Assembly (NCBI RefSeq): GCF_018446385.1 | Contig: NW_024589881.1 | Location: 124,001-188,000 of the forward strand | Length of the DNA: 64,000 bases | Reading direction: 5' to 3' | Origin: Zingiber officinale | Taxonomy: Eukaryota > Streptophyta > Magnoliopsida > Zingiberales > Zingiberaceae | In this document: positions 46,921 to 58,480 of the stretch, in pieces | Layout: each line of letters opens with the position of its first letter | How positions within the stretch are numbered: position 1 is the first letter of the stretch | Notes under the pieces: model-generated | The model's input: the letters and a program-made list of their open reading frames with translations, nothing else | Told to the model about the DNA's origin: nothing | The model's database searches: none | Made by a program: the position numbers and the translations under genes

Positions 46921-47306
46921 TACATAGTTGCTGATTCTACAACAGAGGCCGAATATATTGCTGCATCAGAAGCAGCAAAGGAGGAAGTTTGGATCCGCAA
47001 GTTCATTACTGAGCTTGGGGTGGTTCCTAGCACAGCTGATCCTATAGAGCTCTATTGTGACAACAATGGAGCAATTGCACAGGTTAAGGAACCTCGCTCA
47101 AACCAGTGGACCAAACACATACTACGACGCTTCCATCTCATTTGAGAGATCATCAATAGAGGAGATGTGAAGATTTGCAGAGTATCTACAAAGGCTAACA
47201 TAACTGATCCCTTGACCAAGGCTTTGGCATAGAGAAAGCATAATGGTCACACTAGGTCATTGAGCCTTAGAGCCTACACTGATTGACACTAGTGCTAGTG
47301 GGAGAT
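46921..47306 (+). pseudogene. Copia-A copy A1: RNase H end and polypurine tract
   Basis: It begins abruptly within RNase H (STTEAEYIAASEAAKEEVWI near 46930), with an LYCDNNGAIAQ block and stops, and ends with GTGGGAGAT before the LTR. The left edge at ~46920 joins Tat sequence directly, so it is a rearrangement junction rather than an insertion end. Confidence 0.88.
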
Positions 47307-49176
47307 TGTTAGTTAGAGCCCTAGAGCCAATCATATGATGATTGTTGTATGAACTCGATGTATCATATTCCTATATATTAATAAAGTCATTTCTTTATGG
47401 TTATTATTCTTACTTGTATTGGTGCCAAATAACTAAGTATAATAGTGTCCTTGAGTAGAAGGTTCTTACCTATATTAATCAATTGGTTGAATCGATAGTG
47501 AGATGATATAGAGAACACTACTCTTAATCATTCCTAGTCAAGTATTAACATTCAGGGACAATGTTAATGCGATGAGACTAGCATGTAGGTCAACTCGATG
47601 ATTTGTTCTCACAAGTCATGGATATAGAGATATCAAGTTGACACATGGGTATGCATTGGAGAATGTATACTGAATGACCCACCATGAGAAAGTATCATGG
47701 ATCATTATATAAGTGTCATATACTTTCTCATATGACTATCGGTATGACTATCAGTCCTTGGACTTGAAGTTACCATGGTTCCCTACATAAAGAGTTACAT
47801 ACTTTGGTTTTGTCAAATGCCACCCGTAACTGGGTGGACTATAAAGGTGATTATTGGGTATGTAACAAATTATGTGGAGGGATGTGAGTGATGTAGATGA
47901 GATCTATCCCTCCTATATGACGGGAGTGACATCATCATTCTTGATAGAGTGAGACCACTAAGTGCATGACCATGCCCAAATGAGTCAATATGAGATATTG
48001 AGCTCATTTGTTTTGAGTGAGTCAACTTGGAGTTCAAGATATAGATTGATTAGAGGATGACACGGTCTATGCCTCAATTTAATCAATCTAGATGTCAAGG
48101 ATAGAAGGACATTATCATATATTTTGAGGGTCACAATTAGTAGTCACAAGGTGATGTTGGATCTCAATATTCTTGTAACTTGGGTAGTAATGATGTGTTG
48201 CTAGATACCGCTCATTACTTATGCTTCTAAATGGGTTTAGGAGCATTGCCATTGTTACAAGAACCTATAGGGTCATACACAAAGGGCAATTAGATGGAGA
48301 ATGACTTCATATGATGAACCAAGAGGATTAGGTTCATATGATGAACCAAATTGGATTAAGAGTAATCCAAATTAGACTAATTGAGTTGGACTCAATTTGA
48401 TTCATGTATTGAATAAGTCTAATTTAGATTTTGACTCATTGAATCAATTTAATTTAATGGATAGAGATTCACTAAATTAAATTGACTTGGATCAAAGGTT
48501 GGATTTGATCAACCATGGGAGAATTTAAGTCAAGTTTGACTTGACATGAGAGGGAAGATGAAGGGTCAAATTTGACTTGACCTTGACTTAACCAAAGCCA
48601 CCTCATTTGTGAGTTGGCATTAGGCCGGCCAATGATGATGTGCCACATCATCAAGGCTTCTTTACTTGGTCAAGATTGACATGACCAAGTGCCACCTCAT
48701 GAGGGAGACCAAGAGCCATGACTCTTGGTATCCCTTGGAGGTTTAAAACCCTCTAAATGTGGCCGACCACATTATGGTGCTTGAATAGCATTATGTGCTC
48801 ATTCAATCTATCTTCTTCCTTCCTCTCTTCTTCTCTTCTCTCCCTCTCATCGTTGCTGAGACTCCTTGGAGTGCTAGCACACTCTAAGGCTTCCTCTCCA
48901 TCTCTTGTTCGTGTGGACACTTCTAGAGGTGTGTACACTTGAACACACTTTAGATCCGACGGACCTTGGACGAGCGGGATTTGCGAAGGGCTTCGCTTCA
49001 AAGGTATACTCACCTTCTTGTAGATCTAGTGTAGATCTAGGATAGGAAACATGTACATGTAAATTTTTATATGTCTTTGTACGGATCCACGGCAAGAATT
49101 TGGGGTTTCCGCAACGCAAAAAATGATTTTTGCGGCCCGAAAGTCCCAACAGTTTTTGCGGCTCAAATTGCTAACA
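47307..49176 (+). repeat. Copia-A LTR of copy A1 (1,870 bp)
   Basis: It starts TGTTAGTTAGAGCCC after the polypurine tract and ends TTGCTAACA before a primer site. Internal sequence flanks it on both sides, as for the shared LTR of a tandem element array. Its terminal 25 bp is a tandem copy of the preceding 26 bp (TTTTTGCGGC... twice). Confidence 0.88.
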
Positions 49177-49972
49177 GTGGTATCAGAGCCACGTGCGAAG
49201 CATGTACTTGTTTGTATTTTATTTTTATGAGAAGATATCAGATCTGTAAGTTTCTGTAAGTTTACTATGTTTATGGATTTTGTGAGTATTTTTCTTGTAG
49301 AGGTGAAGCAACAAGTGCTTGGACACTTGTCGGCTTCAACTACCGAGAAAAACCTTTCGAAACGGCAAGGCCTCGCCTAAATTGTTTTGGGACAGTGGCT
49401 TAAGGCACTGTTAGATCAAGATGGGACACTTGTGATATTCATTTCGTGAGTAGGGGCGCTGCCCCTAACCCCGCAAGGGACATTGTACCGCGATCGCGCC
49501 CGAAAATCGCTAATCGGGACTGTCGGGAAGTTGTAACTAATAAAATTCATAAAAACAATAGTAAAATTATATAAATTTATGTAAAATACATAATTTAGAA
49601 TTATGTATGATATTGTGATGATCATGGCCCAAAAACCCCAATATGATTGGTTAAAATATGTTGTAATTCATAATATGACCTGCGCGCCATTTTTGTGTTG
49701 TGCGTGTTGTATGTGATTTGCGACCTACGCGTCGTGCCTCCTTTATTTATATTCCTCTTGTAATTAGATTTTAGACTCGAATGTAACTCGAGTTTCATAT
49801 TTGTAATGTACAAAATGAAGCGGTGGAAGGTCCATTCAAGAAGGAGTTACGAGGAGGGTGCGATCAACACATGACGGTCAAAAGGAGGCGCTTGAAGAAG
49901 TCCTTGACCCTAGGTTGACCGTTCGATCTTCTCATTGGCTTGAGAAGATCGTAGTAGGGCCATGACCTCATC

Positions 49973-50006
<34 letters not shown>

Positions 50007-50380
50007 CTTGTGTGTATGTGATGCATGCTAGTGTAGGGTAATTAGTGCCTTAATGCGTATATGATACACATTTACGATTAGATTAGATCTTAATCAAGTC
50101 AACTCGAAATGCCTACCAAGTTTTGATACCCATCACTACCTCGATCATTTGTTGTTGTTGAATCTACCAAAGAAGAGCAACGCATATTATATTGGTAGGG
50201 TGCGGAGGAATAATCTTGGTCCCGCCTATCAAAGCTTGGGTGAGTATAAACTCAATTAGATTGAGTATAACTAGTTAACTCAATTTGATCGGGTATAACT
50301 ATAGGCATTTTCCAACGGTTGGAAGATAGGATACAAATCCCATTTATACTAAATCTTGGGTGATTTAGGCAAAGCTAACT
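49177..50380 (+). other. A1 primer site and 5' leader, truncated
   Basis: TGGTATCAGAGC (49178-49189) is followed by a leader nearly identical to that of A2 (57589-58856), with a short TA microsatellite at 49976-50003. It stops in the middle of the first leader hairpin repeat (50355-50380), where element X sequence begins. There is no gag. Confidence 0.88.
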
Positions 50381-50886
50381 GACACTTGGGGCAGTCGACT
50401 GATACCAGCCTGATATTGTTTTTCTTAGCTGTTCTTGATCATGTAAACTCGTTTAAATGTATGGGATCTATGGGGGGATAAATACATGAGTTTAGGGTCA
50501 GTTTGGATGATAAGTTTTCAACAATTGGGATATTGTTGGAGAACTTTTTGGATGTTAGGCAAAGGGGGAGAAGTAAGGTTTAGTTGGGAAAACCTTAGTG
50601 CCTTTGTGTACGGGGAGCCTTGTGATAGGTTCTTAAAAAGCCTTGTGATAAAATCCTAGCTCAATGGGGAGCCTAGGTGTAGGGGGAGCCTTGGCATAGG
50701 TTCCAATGCATGATGCATTTTCCATTCGGCGGTTGCCAAGTGTGTAGCCTTGGCAACGTAAGTCCATTCGGCGGAGTAAGTCCAAGTGTGTAGCCTTGGC
50801 ATCGTAAGTCCATTGTATTAGCATGTTTATTTGCTAGTTGTTTTCCCTAACTTAAACGTATTGCCAAACACCAAAAAGGGGGAGAT

Positions 50887-51916
50887 TGTTGGAGCAATCC
50901 CAATGGTCCGCGGGACCATGTGTTTTGGTGTTTGGGCAAAGGGTTTAAGTTAGGTTTACCCTTGTTATTTGATATGTGTACTTGAGTTGTGCAGGATTGC
51001 AGGTGACACATGTGACTCAGGTTGACAGCTTCGGGTCCGGTGAAGGATGGAGCATCCGAGGGACCGTGGACAAGGTAGCAAGGACAATGGCCGAGGGAAG
51101 CGACTTCGAGGCATACGCGAAGGATGACATTGGAGACAAGCCGCGGGCTTGGATGCATCCGAGGGACGAGAGCCAAAGGAAGTAGGCTTGAAGGCAAGAG
51201 GTCAAAGCTGCAAGGGAAGTATCAAATGAGTCATAAGGGTGAGGGTACGAGTGCATGAGAGATTGTACTCGGAGTAAAATCCTAGTTTTAGGGTTTTACT
51301 ATAGCGGCACTGTAGCAGTTCTTGTAGTGTACTGTAGCAGTTACTGTAGCGCACTGTAGCAGTCGACTGGTGATGAACCAGTCGACTGATGCACTGTAGC
51401 ATAGCCGTTGAGAGAGCCGGTGGGCTGGCACCAGTCGACTGGTGCAAGGACCAGTCGACTGGTAACGGGCAAATTAGGTTCTGATTTGTTCCAAGCTCTA
51501 TAAGAAGGAGCTTGGTATGGCCGGCCAAGGTGACGAAATTAGACTTGGTTAAAGCCTAATTAGTAGTCACCAAAGTGCTCAAGGTTCCCTTGTGTCCAAG
51601 TGTTGTTGGTGAGGTTTCTCCACCTACAAGGAGGTTTGAGCTAGCCGGAGGTCTTTCGGGGAATAATCCACCAACGGATAGGGATCGTCCACCTTACGGA
51701 CACGCCGTGGAGTAGGAGCTTTATCTCCGAACCACGTAAATCGGCGCGTGTTGGTTTGCTTGCTCTTTCTTTATCTTTGTACTAGTATTTGGCTTTCGTA
51801 TTTGTGTTTGTATTATTTGTATTCCGCTTGCAAACTAACAAATACGTAGAGAGCGATCAATTTGGGGGCGCCGTCTATCCAACCCCCCTTCAAGCCGGCC
51901 GCAAGATCCTCCAACA
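50887..51916 (+). repeat. LTR of element X (left, 1,030 bp)
   Basis: It runs from TGTTGGAGCAATCCC to GATCCTCCAACA. It contains several ACTGTAGCAG decamers (51293-51405), two palindrome pairs (51362/51381 and 51434/51454), and a TATAAGAAGG box at 51499. Confidence 0.93.
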
Positions 51917-51918
51917 AG

Positions 51919-51930
51919 TGGTATCAGAGT
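51919..51930 (+). promoter_or_regulatory. Primer-binding site of X
   Basis: TGGTATCAGAGT: one mismatch in the last base from the usual Met-tRNA site. Confidence 0.85.
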
Positions 51931-51970
51931 AAGGCCGCTCTCTGTCGGACTAACCTTCGAGGAACCAAAG

Positions 51971-53641
51971 ATGACTAGCTTGATAGATCCGCCAAAGTTC
52001 GAAGGAGGAAGCTTATGGGACATCACCTTTTGGATGGTGAAGATGAAGAACTTCTTCGAGACGGATTGGGACACAATGATGGTGGTGGAAGAGCCATTTG
52101 AAGTCCCTAATGACAAGAAAGGGAAGAAGCTCCGAACACGACATTGGACGGAGGAGCAAACCTCACGATCGGAGGCAAACTCAAAGGTAATAGCAATTTT
52201 AATTGATTTATTGCCTCCTAATATGATAAATGGTGTAGGTAAATATGAGAACACCCATGAATTGTGGAGAAAAGTGAAGAAATTTCCATGGGAGGAATTT
52301 TTGCCTACACAAGAAGAAGAAGAAAAATCCGAAGAAAGTGATGAAGTGGTCCAAGAGGAGAAGAAGGACCAATCGGATGTGGAGCCCAAGGAGATGGGCT
52401 TAGTAGCTCAAGAAGAGGAGGAGGAGCAACTGGAAGTTGAGTCATGCTCAACATCCGAGGAGGAGAAGGAAGATGAGGCATCATCTACATCCTCAATAAT
52501 TGAAGAAAATTCCAAGGCAAGTGAAGAAGAAGAAGAAGAGGTCTTGGAAGTGGTTAATCTTGCAAGCACCTCCACCGAAGCAAAGTCAAAGGACCACATT
52601 GTGTGCTTCGGGTGCAATGAGAAGGGACACTATAAGAATAGATGTCCTATGGGTAAGAAGAAGGTAACTCCTAAACCCAATCAAGTTATTTTGAATACTA
52701 ACATGGGTTGTAGGAATAAAGAAGCCCAAAAGAAGGAGAAGAAATGGCACATAGTGTGCTTCACGTGTGGTGAGCGGGGTCATTACCACACCAAATGCCC
52801 AAAGAAGAAAGAAATCAAGAAGTTGGCGCATTTGAAGAAATGGGAGAAGAAGAGAAGCAAGAGTCAAGGGGGAGCTTCAAGGGTAAGGGAGGTATACCCT
52901 AACTTGAAGGTTAATTCAAATTTAAACTCTTTCATGCATGCTAGGAAAAATAATGTTAATCATTATATGCCCATGCAAAATTTTGGTTTCAAATATCATG
53001 ATCGGAATAGAGTAAATGTAGATCATAACCCTAGGAGACCTATGCATGATAGACCTAGGAAAGTTAAATTCTCATTACCTAAGGAGAAGAAGGTAATAGA
53101 GAACCAAGGCATTAATCCCAAGAAGGGGAGACATATGCCTAGGAAAGGTAGGTCTGGGAATGTCCAAGGTGGACAAATTAACTCTAGGGTTAGGAACCTA
53201 GAGAAGGAAAATCAAGGTTTAAGGGGAAAGCTTGATAAGTTAGAACAATTTCTTAAGAGATTCAATGTTGGATCTAAGGAATTAAGTATGGTGTTGGGTA
53301 GTCAAAGACCTAACAATGATAGATCGGGCTTGGGATACCGATCTAGTCCCTCCAAGGCCAAAAGGAGACCATGTGCTAGAGTGACACATGATAAGGGCAA
53401 GGGAGAGTCATCCAAGGCCAATAAAAAGAAATATGCTAGGGTTGCATATGATTATAGCAAGGATGATGTGTCCAAGGTCAAGAAGATAAGGAGATCTTCT
53501 AAGGGACATCATTGTGGTTTGGTCACAATAGATGAGTCACCTAGGGAGGTGACTAAGGTAAAGAGCTCTAGGGGGAGCTCCAAGAGTCAATTTGGGACCC
53601 ATGGCCAATGGATCTCAGGTGGGTTTTACTTGGGAGTCTAG
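51971..53641 (+). CDS. Intact Gag-only ORF of element X (556 aa, two zinc knuckles)
   Basis: The ATG at 51971 closely follows the primer site. The N-terminus (residues 1-100) is a Copia Gag start (PPKFEGGSLWDITFWMVKMK, HELWRKV). The usual UBN2 middle part is missing, and the sequence jumps at about residue 102 to an acidic Glu-rich stretch (114-192). Two CCHC zinc knuckles follow (212-225 and 263-276). Then come basic regions, a coiled-coil (RNLEKENQGLRGKLDKLEQF), and the SIRE-type FLKRFNVGSKELSMVLGSQ...GLGYRS motif. The frame is fully open, unlike almost every other retroelement gene here, which suggests recent insertion or selection. It would package RNA, using enzymes from another element. 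The family function is known; activity is inference. Confidence 0.88.
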   Translation: MTSLIDPPKFEGGSLWDITFWMVKMKNFFETDWDTMMVVEEPFEVPNDKKGKKLRTRHWTEEQTSRSEANSKVIAILIDLLPPNMINGVGKYENTHELWRKVKKFPWEEFLPTQEEEEKSEESDEVVQEEKKDQSDVEPKEMGLVAQEEEEEQLEVESCSTSEEEKEDEASSTSSIIEENSKASEEEEEEVLEVVNLASTSTEAKSKDHIVCFGCNEKGHYKNRCPMGKKKVTPKPNQVILNTNMGCRNKEAQKKEKKWHIVCFTCGERGHYHTKCPKKKEIKKLAHLKKWEKKRSKSQGGASRVREVYPNLKVNSNLNSFMHARKNNVNHYMPMQNFGFKYHDRNRVNVDHNPRRPMHDRPRKVKFSLPKEKKVIENQGINPKKGRHMPRKGRSGNVQGGQINSRVRNLEKENQGLRGKLDKLEQFLKRFNVGSKELSMVLGSQRPNNDRSGLGYRSSPSKAKRRPCARVTHDKGKGESSKANKKKYARVAYDYSKDDVSKVKKIRRSSKGHHCGLVTIDESPREVTKVKSSRGSSKSQFGTHGQWISGGFYLGV

Positions 53642-54740
53642 AGGAGCCATGGAGTGTGCCAAAAGGTTTGGAGATGGATTTGAGTCTCAAACCTAGGGAT
53701 TTGGCACACATGGTTTATGTTTCATGCAAGAAATATGACATTTGGGGGTCATATAGTATGATAATTGGTTTTGGATGTATAGATTCCATATAAACCAATG
53801 CTAGGGATGCATTGTGGATTGGTATGGGCAAATACATCAAAAGGAAGCCAAAACTAGGACTTTAGGTCAAGGTTCAATTGAACCATTTAGCTAGTTTTGG
53901 ATTTTATGTCAATCTTGGGATTGGTAATAGATACATTTTGTAATGTATTTTTCCCAAGTAGACAAGGGTACAATAGACCTCTCCACAAAATTTGGGAATT
54001 TTTGGAGGTCTAGGGAATTTCTGGTGCATTTCTGAAGTTGGCCTGAAAAGGCTGATTTTTTCAGAAATAGGGTACCAGTCGACTGGTACAGATACCAGTC
54101 GACTGGTAACAGTGTTTTTAAGCACAGAATGCCTCTGTAAGCTCATTTTATCGATACCAGTCGACTGGTGATGATACCAGTCGACTGGTAACAGTAGATT
54201 TCGACCACAGAATGTTTCTGTAAGGTTGTGTCGAAGGGGTCAGTCGACTGGCACTTGGGGCAGTCGACTGATACCAGCCTGATATTGTTTTTCAGAGCTG
54301 TTCTTGATCATGTAAACTCGTTTAAATGTATGGGATCTATGGGGGATAAATACATGAGTTTAGGGTCAGTTTGGACGATAAGTTTTCAACAATTGGGATA
54401 TTGTTGGAGAACTTTTTGGATGTTAGGCAAAGGGAGAGAAGTAAGGTTTAGTTGGGAAAACCTTAGTGCCTTTGCGTATGGGGAGCCTTGTGATAGGTTC
54501 TTAAAAAGCCTTGTGATAAAATCCTAGCTCAATGGGGAGCCTAGGTGTAGGGGGAGCCTTGGCATAGGTTCCAATGCATGATGCATTTTCCATTCGGCGG
54601 TTGCCAAGTGTGTAGCCTTGGCAACGTAAGTCCATTCGGCGGAGTAAGTCCAAGTGTGTAGCCTTGGCATCGTAAGTCCATTGTATTAGCATGTTTATTT
54701 GCTATTTGTTTTCCCTAACTTAAACGTATTGCCAAACACC
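53642..54740 (+). other. 3' non-coding region of X with palindrome pairs
   Basis: No frame is supported. Three pairs of ACCAGTCGACTGGT-like palindromes have GTCGAC at 54078/54098, 54160/54180 and 54243/54263. A repeated GAATG(C/T)CTCTGTAAG segment lies between them. Confidence 0.8.
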
Positions 54741-54754
54741 AAAAAGGGGGAGAT
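54741..54754 (+). promoter_or_regulatory. Polypurine tract of X
   Basis: AAAAAGGGGGAGAT directly before the right LTR. An identical tract precedes the left LTR at 50873-50886. Confidence 0.92.
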
Positions 54755-55774
54755 TGTTGGAGCAATCCCAATGGTCCGCGGGACCATGTGTTTTGGTGTT
54801 TGGGCAAAGGGTTTAAGTTAGGTTTACCCTTGTTATTTGATATGTGTACTTGAGTTGTGCAGGATTGCAGGTGACACATGTGACTCAGGTTGACAGCTTC
54901 GGGTCCAGTGAAGGATGGAGCATCCGAGGGACCGTGGACAAGGTAGCAAGGACAATGGCCGAGGGAAGCGACTTCGAGGCATACGCGAAGGATGACATTG
55001 GAGACAAGCCGCAGGCTTGGATGCATCCGAGGGACGAGAGCCAAAGGAAGTAGGCTTGAAGGCAAGAGGTCAAAGCTGCAAAGGAAGTATCAAATGAGTC
55101 ATAAGGGTGAGGGTACGATTGCATGAGAGATTGTACTCGGAGTAAAATCTTAGTTTTAGGATTCTACTGTAGCAGCACTGTAGCAGTTACTGTAGCGCAC
55201 TGTAGCAGTCGACTGGTGATGAATCAGTCGACTGATGCACTGTAGCATAGCCGTTGAGAGAGCCGTTGGGCTGGCACCAGTCGACTGGTGCAAGGACCAG
55301 TCGACTGGTAACGGGCAAATCAGGTTCTGATTTGTTCCAAGCTCTATAAGAAGGAGCTTGGTATGACCGGCCAAGGTGACGAAATTAGACTTGGTTAAAG
55401 CCTAATTAGTAGTCACCAAAGTGGTCAAGGTTCCCTTGTGTCCAAGTGTTGTTGGTGAGTGTTGTGGTGAGGTTTCTCCACCCACAAGGAGGTTTGAGCT
55501 AGCCGGAGGTCTTCCGGGGAATAATCCACCGACGGATAGGGATCGTCCACCTTACGGACACGCAGTGGAGTAGGAGCTTTATCTCCGAACCACGTAAATT
55601 AGCGCGTGTTGGTTTGCTTGCTCTTTCTTGTTCTTTGTACTAGTATTTGACTTTCATATTTATGTTTGTATTATTTGTATTCCGCTGCAAAACTAACAAA
55701 TACGTAGAGAGCGATCAATTTGGGGGCGCCGTCTATCCAACCCCCCTTCAAGCCGGCCGCAAGATCCTCCAACA
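54755..55774 (+). repeat. LTR of element X (right, 1,020 bp)
   Basis: Nearly identical to 50887-51916. It lacks part of the ACTGTAGCAG decamer run and has a 10-bp insertion near 55455. Confidence 0.93.
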
Positions 55775-57588
55775 TCATATTCCTATATATTAATAAAGGC
55801 ATATTTTTATGGTAATTATTCTTACTTGTATTGGTGCCAAATAACTAAGTATAATAGTGTCCTTGAGTAGAAGGTTCTTATCTATATTAATTAATTGGTT
55901 GAATCGATAGTGAGATGATATAGAGAACACTACTCTTAATCATTCCTAGTCAAGTATTAACATTCAGGGGCAATGTTAATGCGATGAGACTAGCATGTAG
56001 GTCAACTCAATGATTTGTTCTCACAAGTCATGGATATAGAGATATCAAGTTGACACATGGGTATGCATTGGAGAATGTATACTGAATGACCCACCATGAG
56101 AAAGTATCATGGATTATTATATGAGTGTCATATACTTTCTCATGTGACTATTGGTATGACTATCAGTCCTTGGACTTGAAGTTACCATGGTTCCCTACAT
56201 AAAGAGTTACATACTTTGGTTTCGTCAAATGTCACCCGTAACTGGGTGGACTATAAAGGTGATTATTGGGTATGTAACAAATTATGTGGAGGGATGTGAG
56301 TGATGTAGATGAGATCTATTCCTCCTATATGACGGGAGTGACATCATCATTCTTGATAGAGTGAGACCACTAAGTGCATGACCATGCCCAAATAAGTCAA
56401 TATGAGATATTGAGCTCATTTGTTTAGAGTGAGTCAACTTGGAGTTCAAGATATAGATTGATTAGAGGATGACACGGTCTATGCCTCAATTTAATCAATC
56501 TAGATGTCAAGGATAGAAGGACATTATCATATATTTTGAGGGTCACAATTAGTAGTCACAAGGTGATGTTGGATCTCAATATTCTTGTAACTTGGGTAGT
56601 AATGATGTGTTGCTAGATACCGCTCATTACTTATGCTTCTAAATGGGTTTAGGAGCATTGCCATTGTTACAAGAACCTATAGGGTCATACACAAAGGGCA
56701 ATTAGATGGAGAATGACTTCATATGATGAACCAAGAGGATTAGGTTCATATGATGAACCAAATTGGATTAAGAGTAATCCAAATTAGACTAATTGAGTTG
56801 GACTCAATTTGATTCATGTATTGAATAAGTCTAATTTAGATTTTGACTCATTGAATCAATTTAATTTAATGGATAGAGATTCACTAAATTAAATTGACTT
56901 GGATCAAAGGTTGGATTTGATCAACCATGGGAGAATTTAAGTCAAGTTTGACTTGACTTGAGAGGGAAGATGAAGGGTCAAATTTGACTTGACCTTGACT
57001 TGACCAAAGCCACCTCATTTGTGAGTTGGCATTAGGCCGGCCAATGATGATGTGACACATCATCAAGGCTTCTTTACTTGGTCAAGATTGACATGACCAA
57101 GTGCCACCTCATGAGGGAGACCAAGAGCCATGACTCTTGGTATCCCTTGGAGGTTTAAAACCCTATAAATGTGGCCGACCACATTATGGTGCTTGAATAG
57201 CATTATGTGCTCATTCAATCTATCTTCTTCCTTCCTCTCTTCTTCTTTTCTCTCCCTCTCATCCTTGCTGAGACTCCTTGGAGTGTTAGCACACTCTAAG
57301 GTTTCCTCTCCATCTCTTGTTCGTGTGGACATTTCTAGAGGTGTGTACACTTGAACACACTTTAGATCCGACGGACCTTGGACGAGCGAGATTTGCGAAG
57401 GGCTTCGCTTCAAAGGTATACTCACCTTCTTGTAGATCTAGTGTAGATCTAGGATAGGAAACATGTATATGTAAATTTTTATATGCCTTTGTACGGATCC
57501 ACGGCAAGACTTTGGGGTTTCCGCAACGCAAAAAATGATTTTTGCGCCCCGAAAGTCCCAACAGTTTTTGCGGCTCAAATTGCTAACA
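55775..57588 (+). repeat. 5' LTR of A2 (5'-truncated)
   Basis: Matches 47363-49176 almost base for base. The end TGCTAACA is followed by the primer site. Confidence 0.92.
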
Positions 57589-58406
57589 GTGGTATCAGAG
57601 CCACGTGCGAAGCATGTACTTGTTTGTATTTTATTTTTATGAGAAGATATCAGATCTGTAAGTTTACTATTTTTATGGATTTTGTGAGTATTTTTCTCGT
57701 AGAGGTGAAGCAACAAGTGCTTGGACACTTGTAGGCTTCAACTACCGAGCAAAACCTTTCGAAACGGCAAGGCCTCGCCTAAATTGTTTTGAGACAGTGA
57801 CTTAAGGCACTATTAGATCAAGATGGGACACTCGTGATATTCATTTCGCGAGTAGGGGCGCTGCCCCTAACCCCGCAAGGGACATTGTACCGCGATCGCG
57901 CCCGAAAATCGCTAATCGGGACTGTCGGGAAGTTGTAACTAATAAAATTCATAAAAACAGTAGTAAAATTATAGAAATTTATGTAAAATACATAATTTAG
58001 AATTATGTATGATATTGTGATGATCATGGCCCAAAAACCCCAATATGATTGGTTAAAATATGTTGTAATTCATAATATGGCCCGTGCGCCATTTTTGTGT
58101 TGTGCGTGTTGTATGTGATTTGCGACCTACGCGTCGTGCCCCCTTTATTTATATTCCTCTTGTAATTAGATTTTAGACTCGAATGTAACTCGAGTTTCAT
58201 ATTTGTAATGTACAAAATGAAGCGGTGGAAGGTCCATTCAAGAAGGAGTTACGAGGAGGGTGCGATCAACACATGGCGGTCAAAAGGAGGCGCTTGAAGA
58301 AGTCGTTGACCCTAGGTTGACCGTTCGATCTTCTCATTGGCTTGAGAATATCGTAGTAGGGCCATGACCTCATATATATATATATATATCGTAGTAGGGC
58401 CATGAC

Positions 58407-58480
<74 letters not shown>

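Larger units (their letters stand above)
50381..55774 (+). mobile_element. Element X: gag-only non-autonomous Copia element, with a truncated tandem neighbour
   Basis: LTRs are at 50887-51916 and 54755-55774, with primer site, gag ORF (51971-53641) and polypurine tract between them. To the left, 50381-50886 repeats the 3' internal end (homologous to 54241-54754), so a second X once lay upstream in tandem and was cut by a deletion. The right flank is position 57 of a Copia-A LTR. No pol is present. The C-terminal Gag motifs tie X to the SIRE group and to the element at 34138. Confidence 0.85.

Noticed and set aside
50633-51256. Minus-strand frames repeated at 54501-55124
   Set aside because: They recur only because the X 3' region and LTR are duplicated; no motif.
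52408-52867. Minus-strand frames over X gag
   Set aside because: Mirror of the Glu-rich and zinc-knuckle coding sequence on the plus strand.
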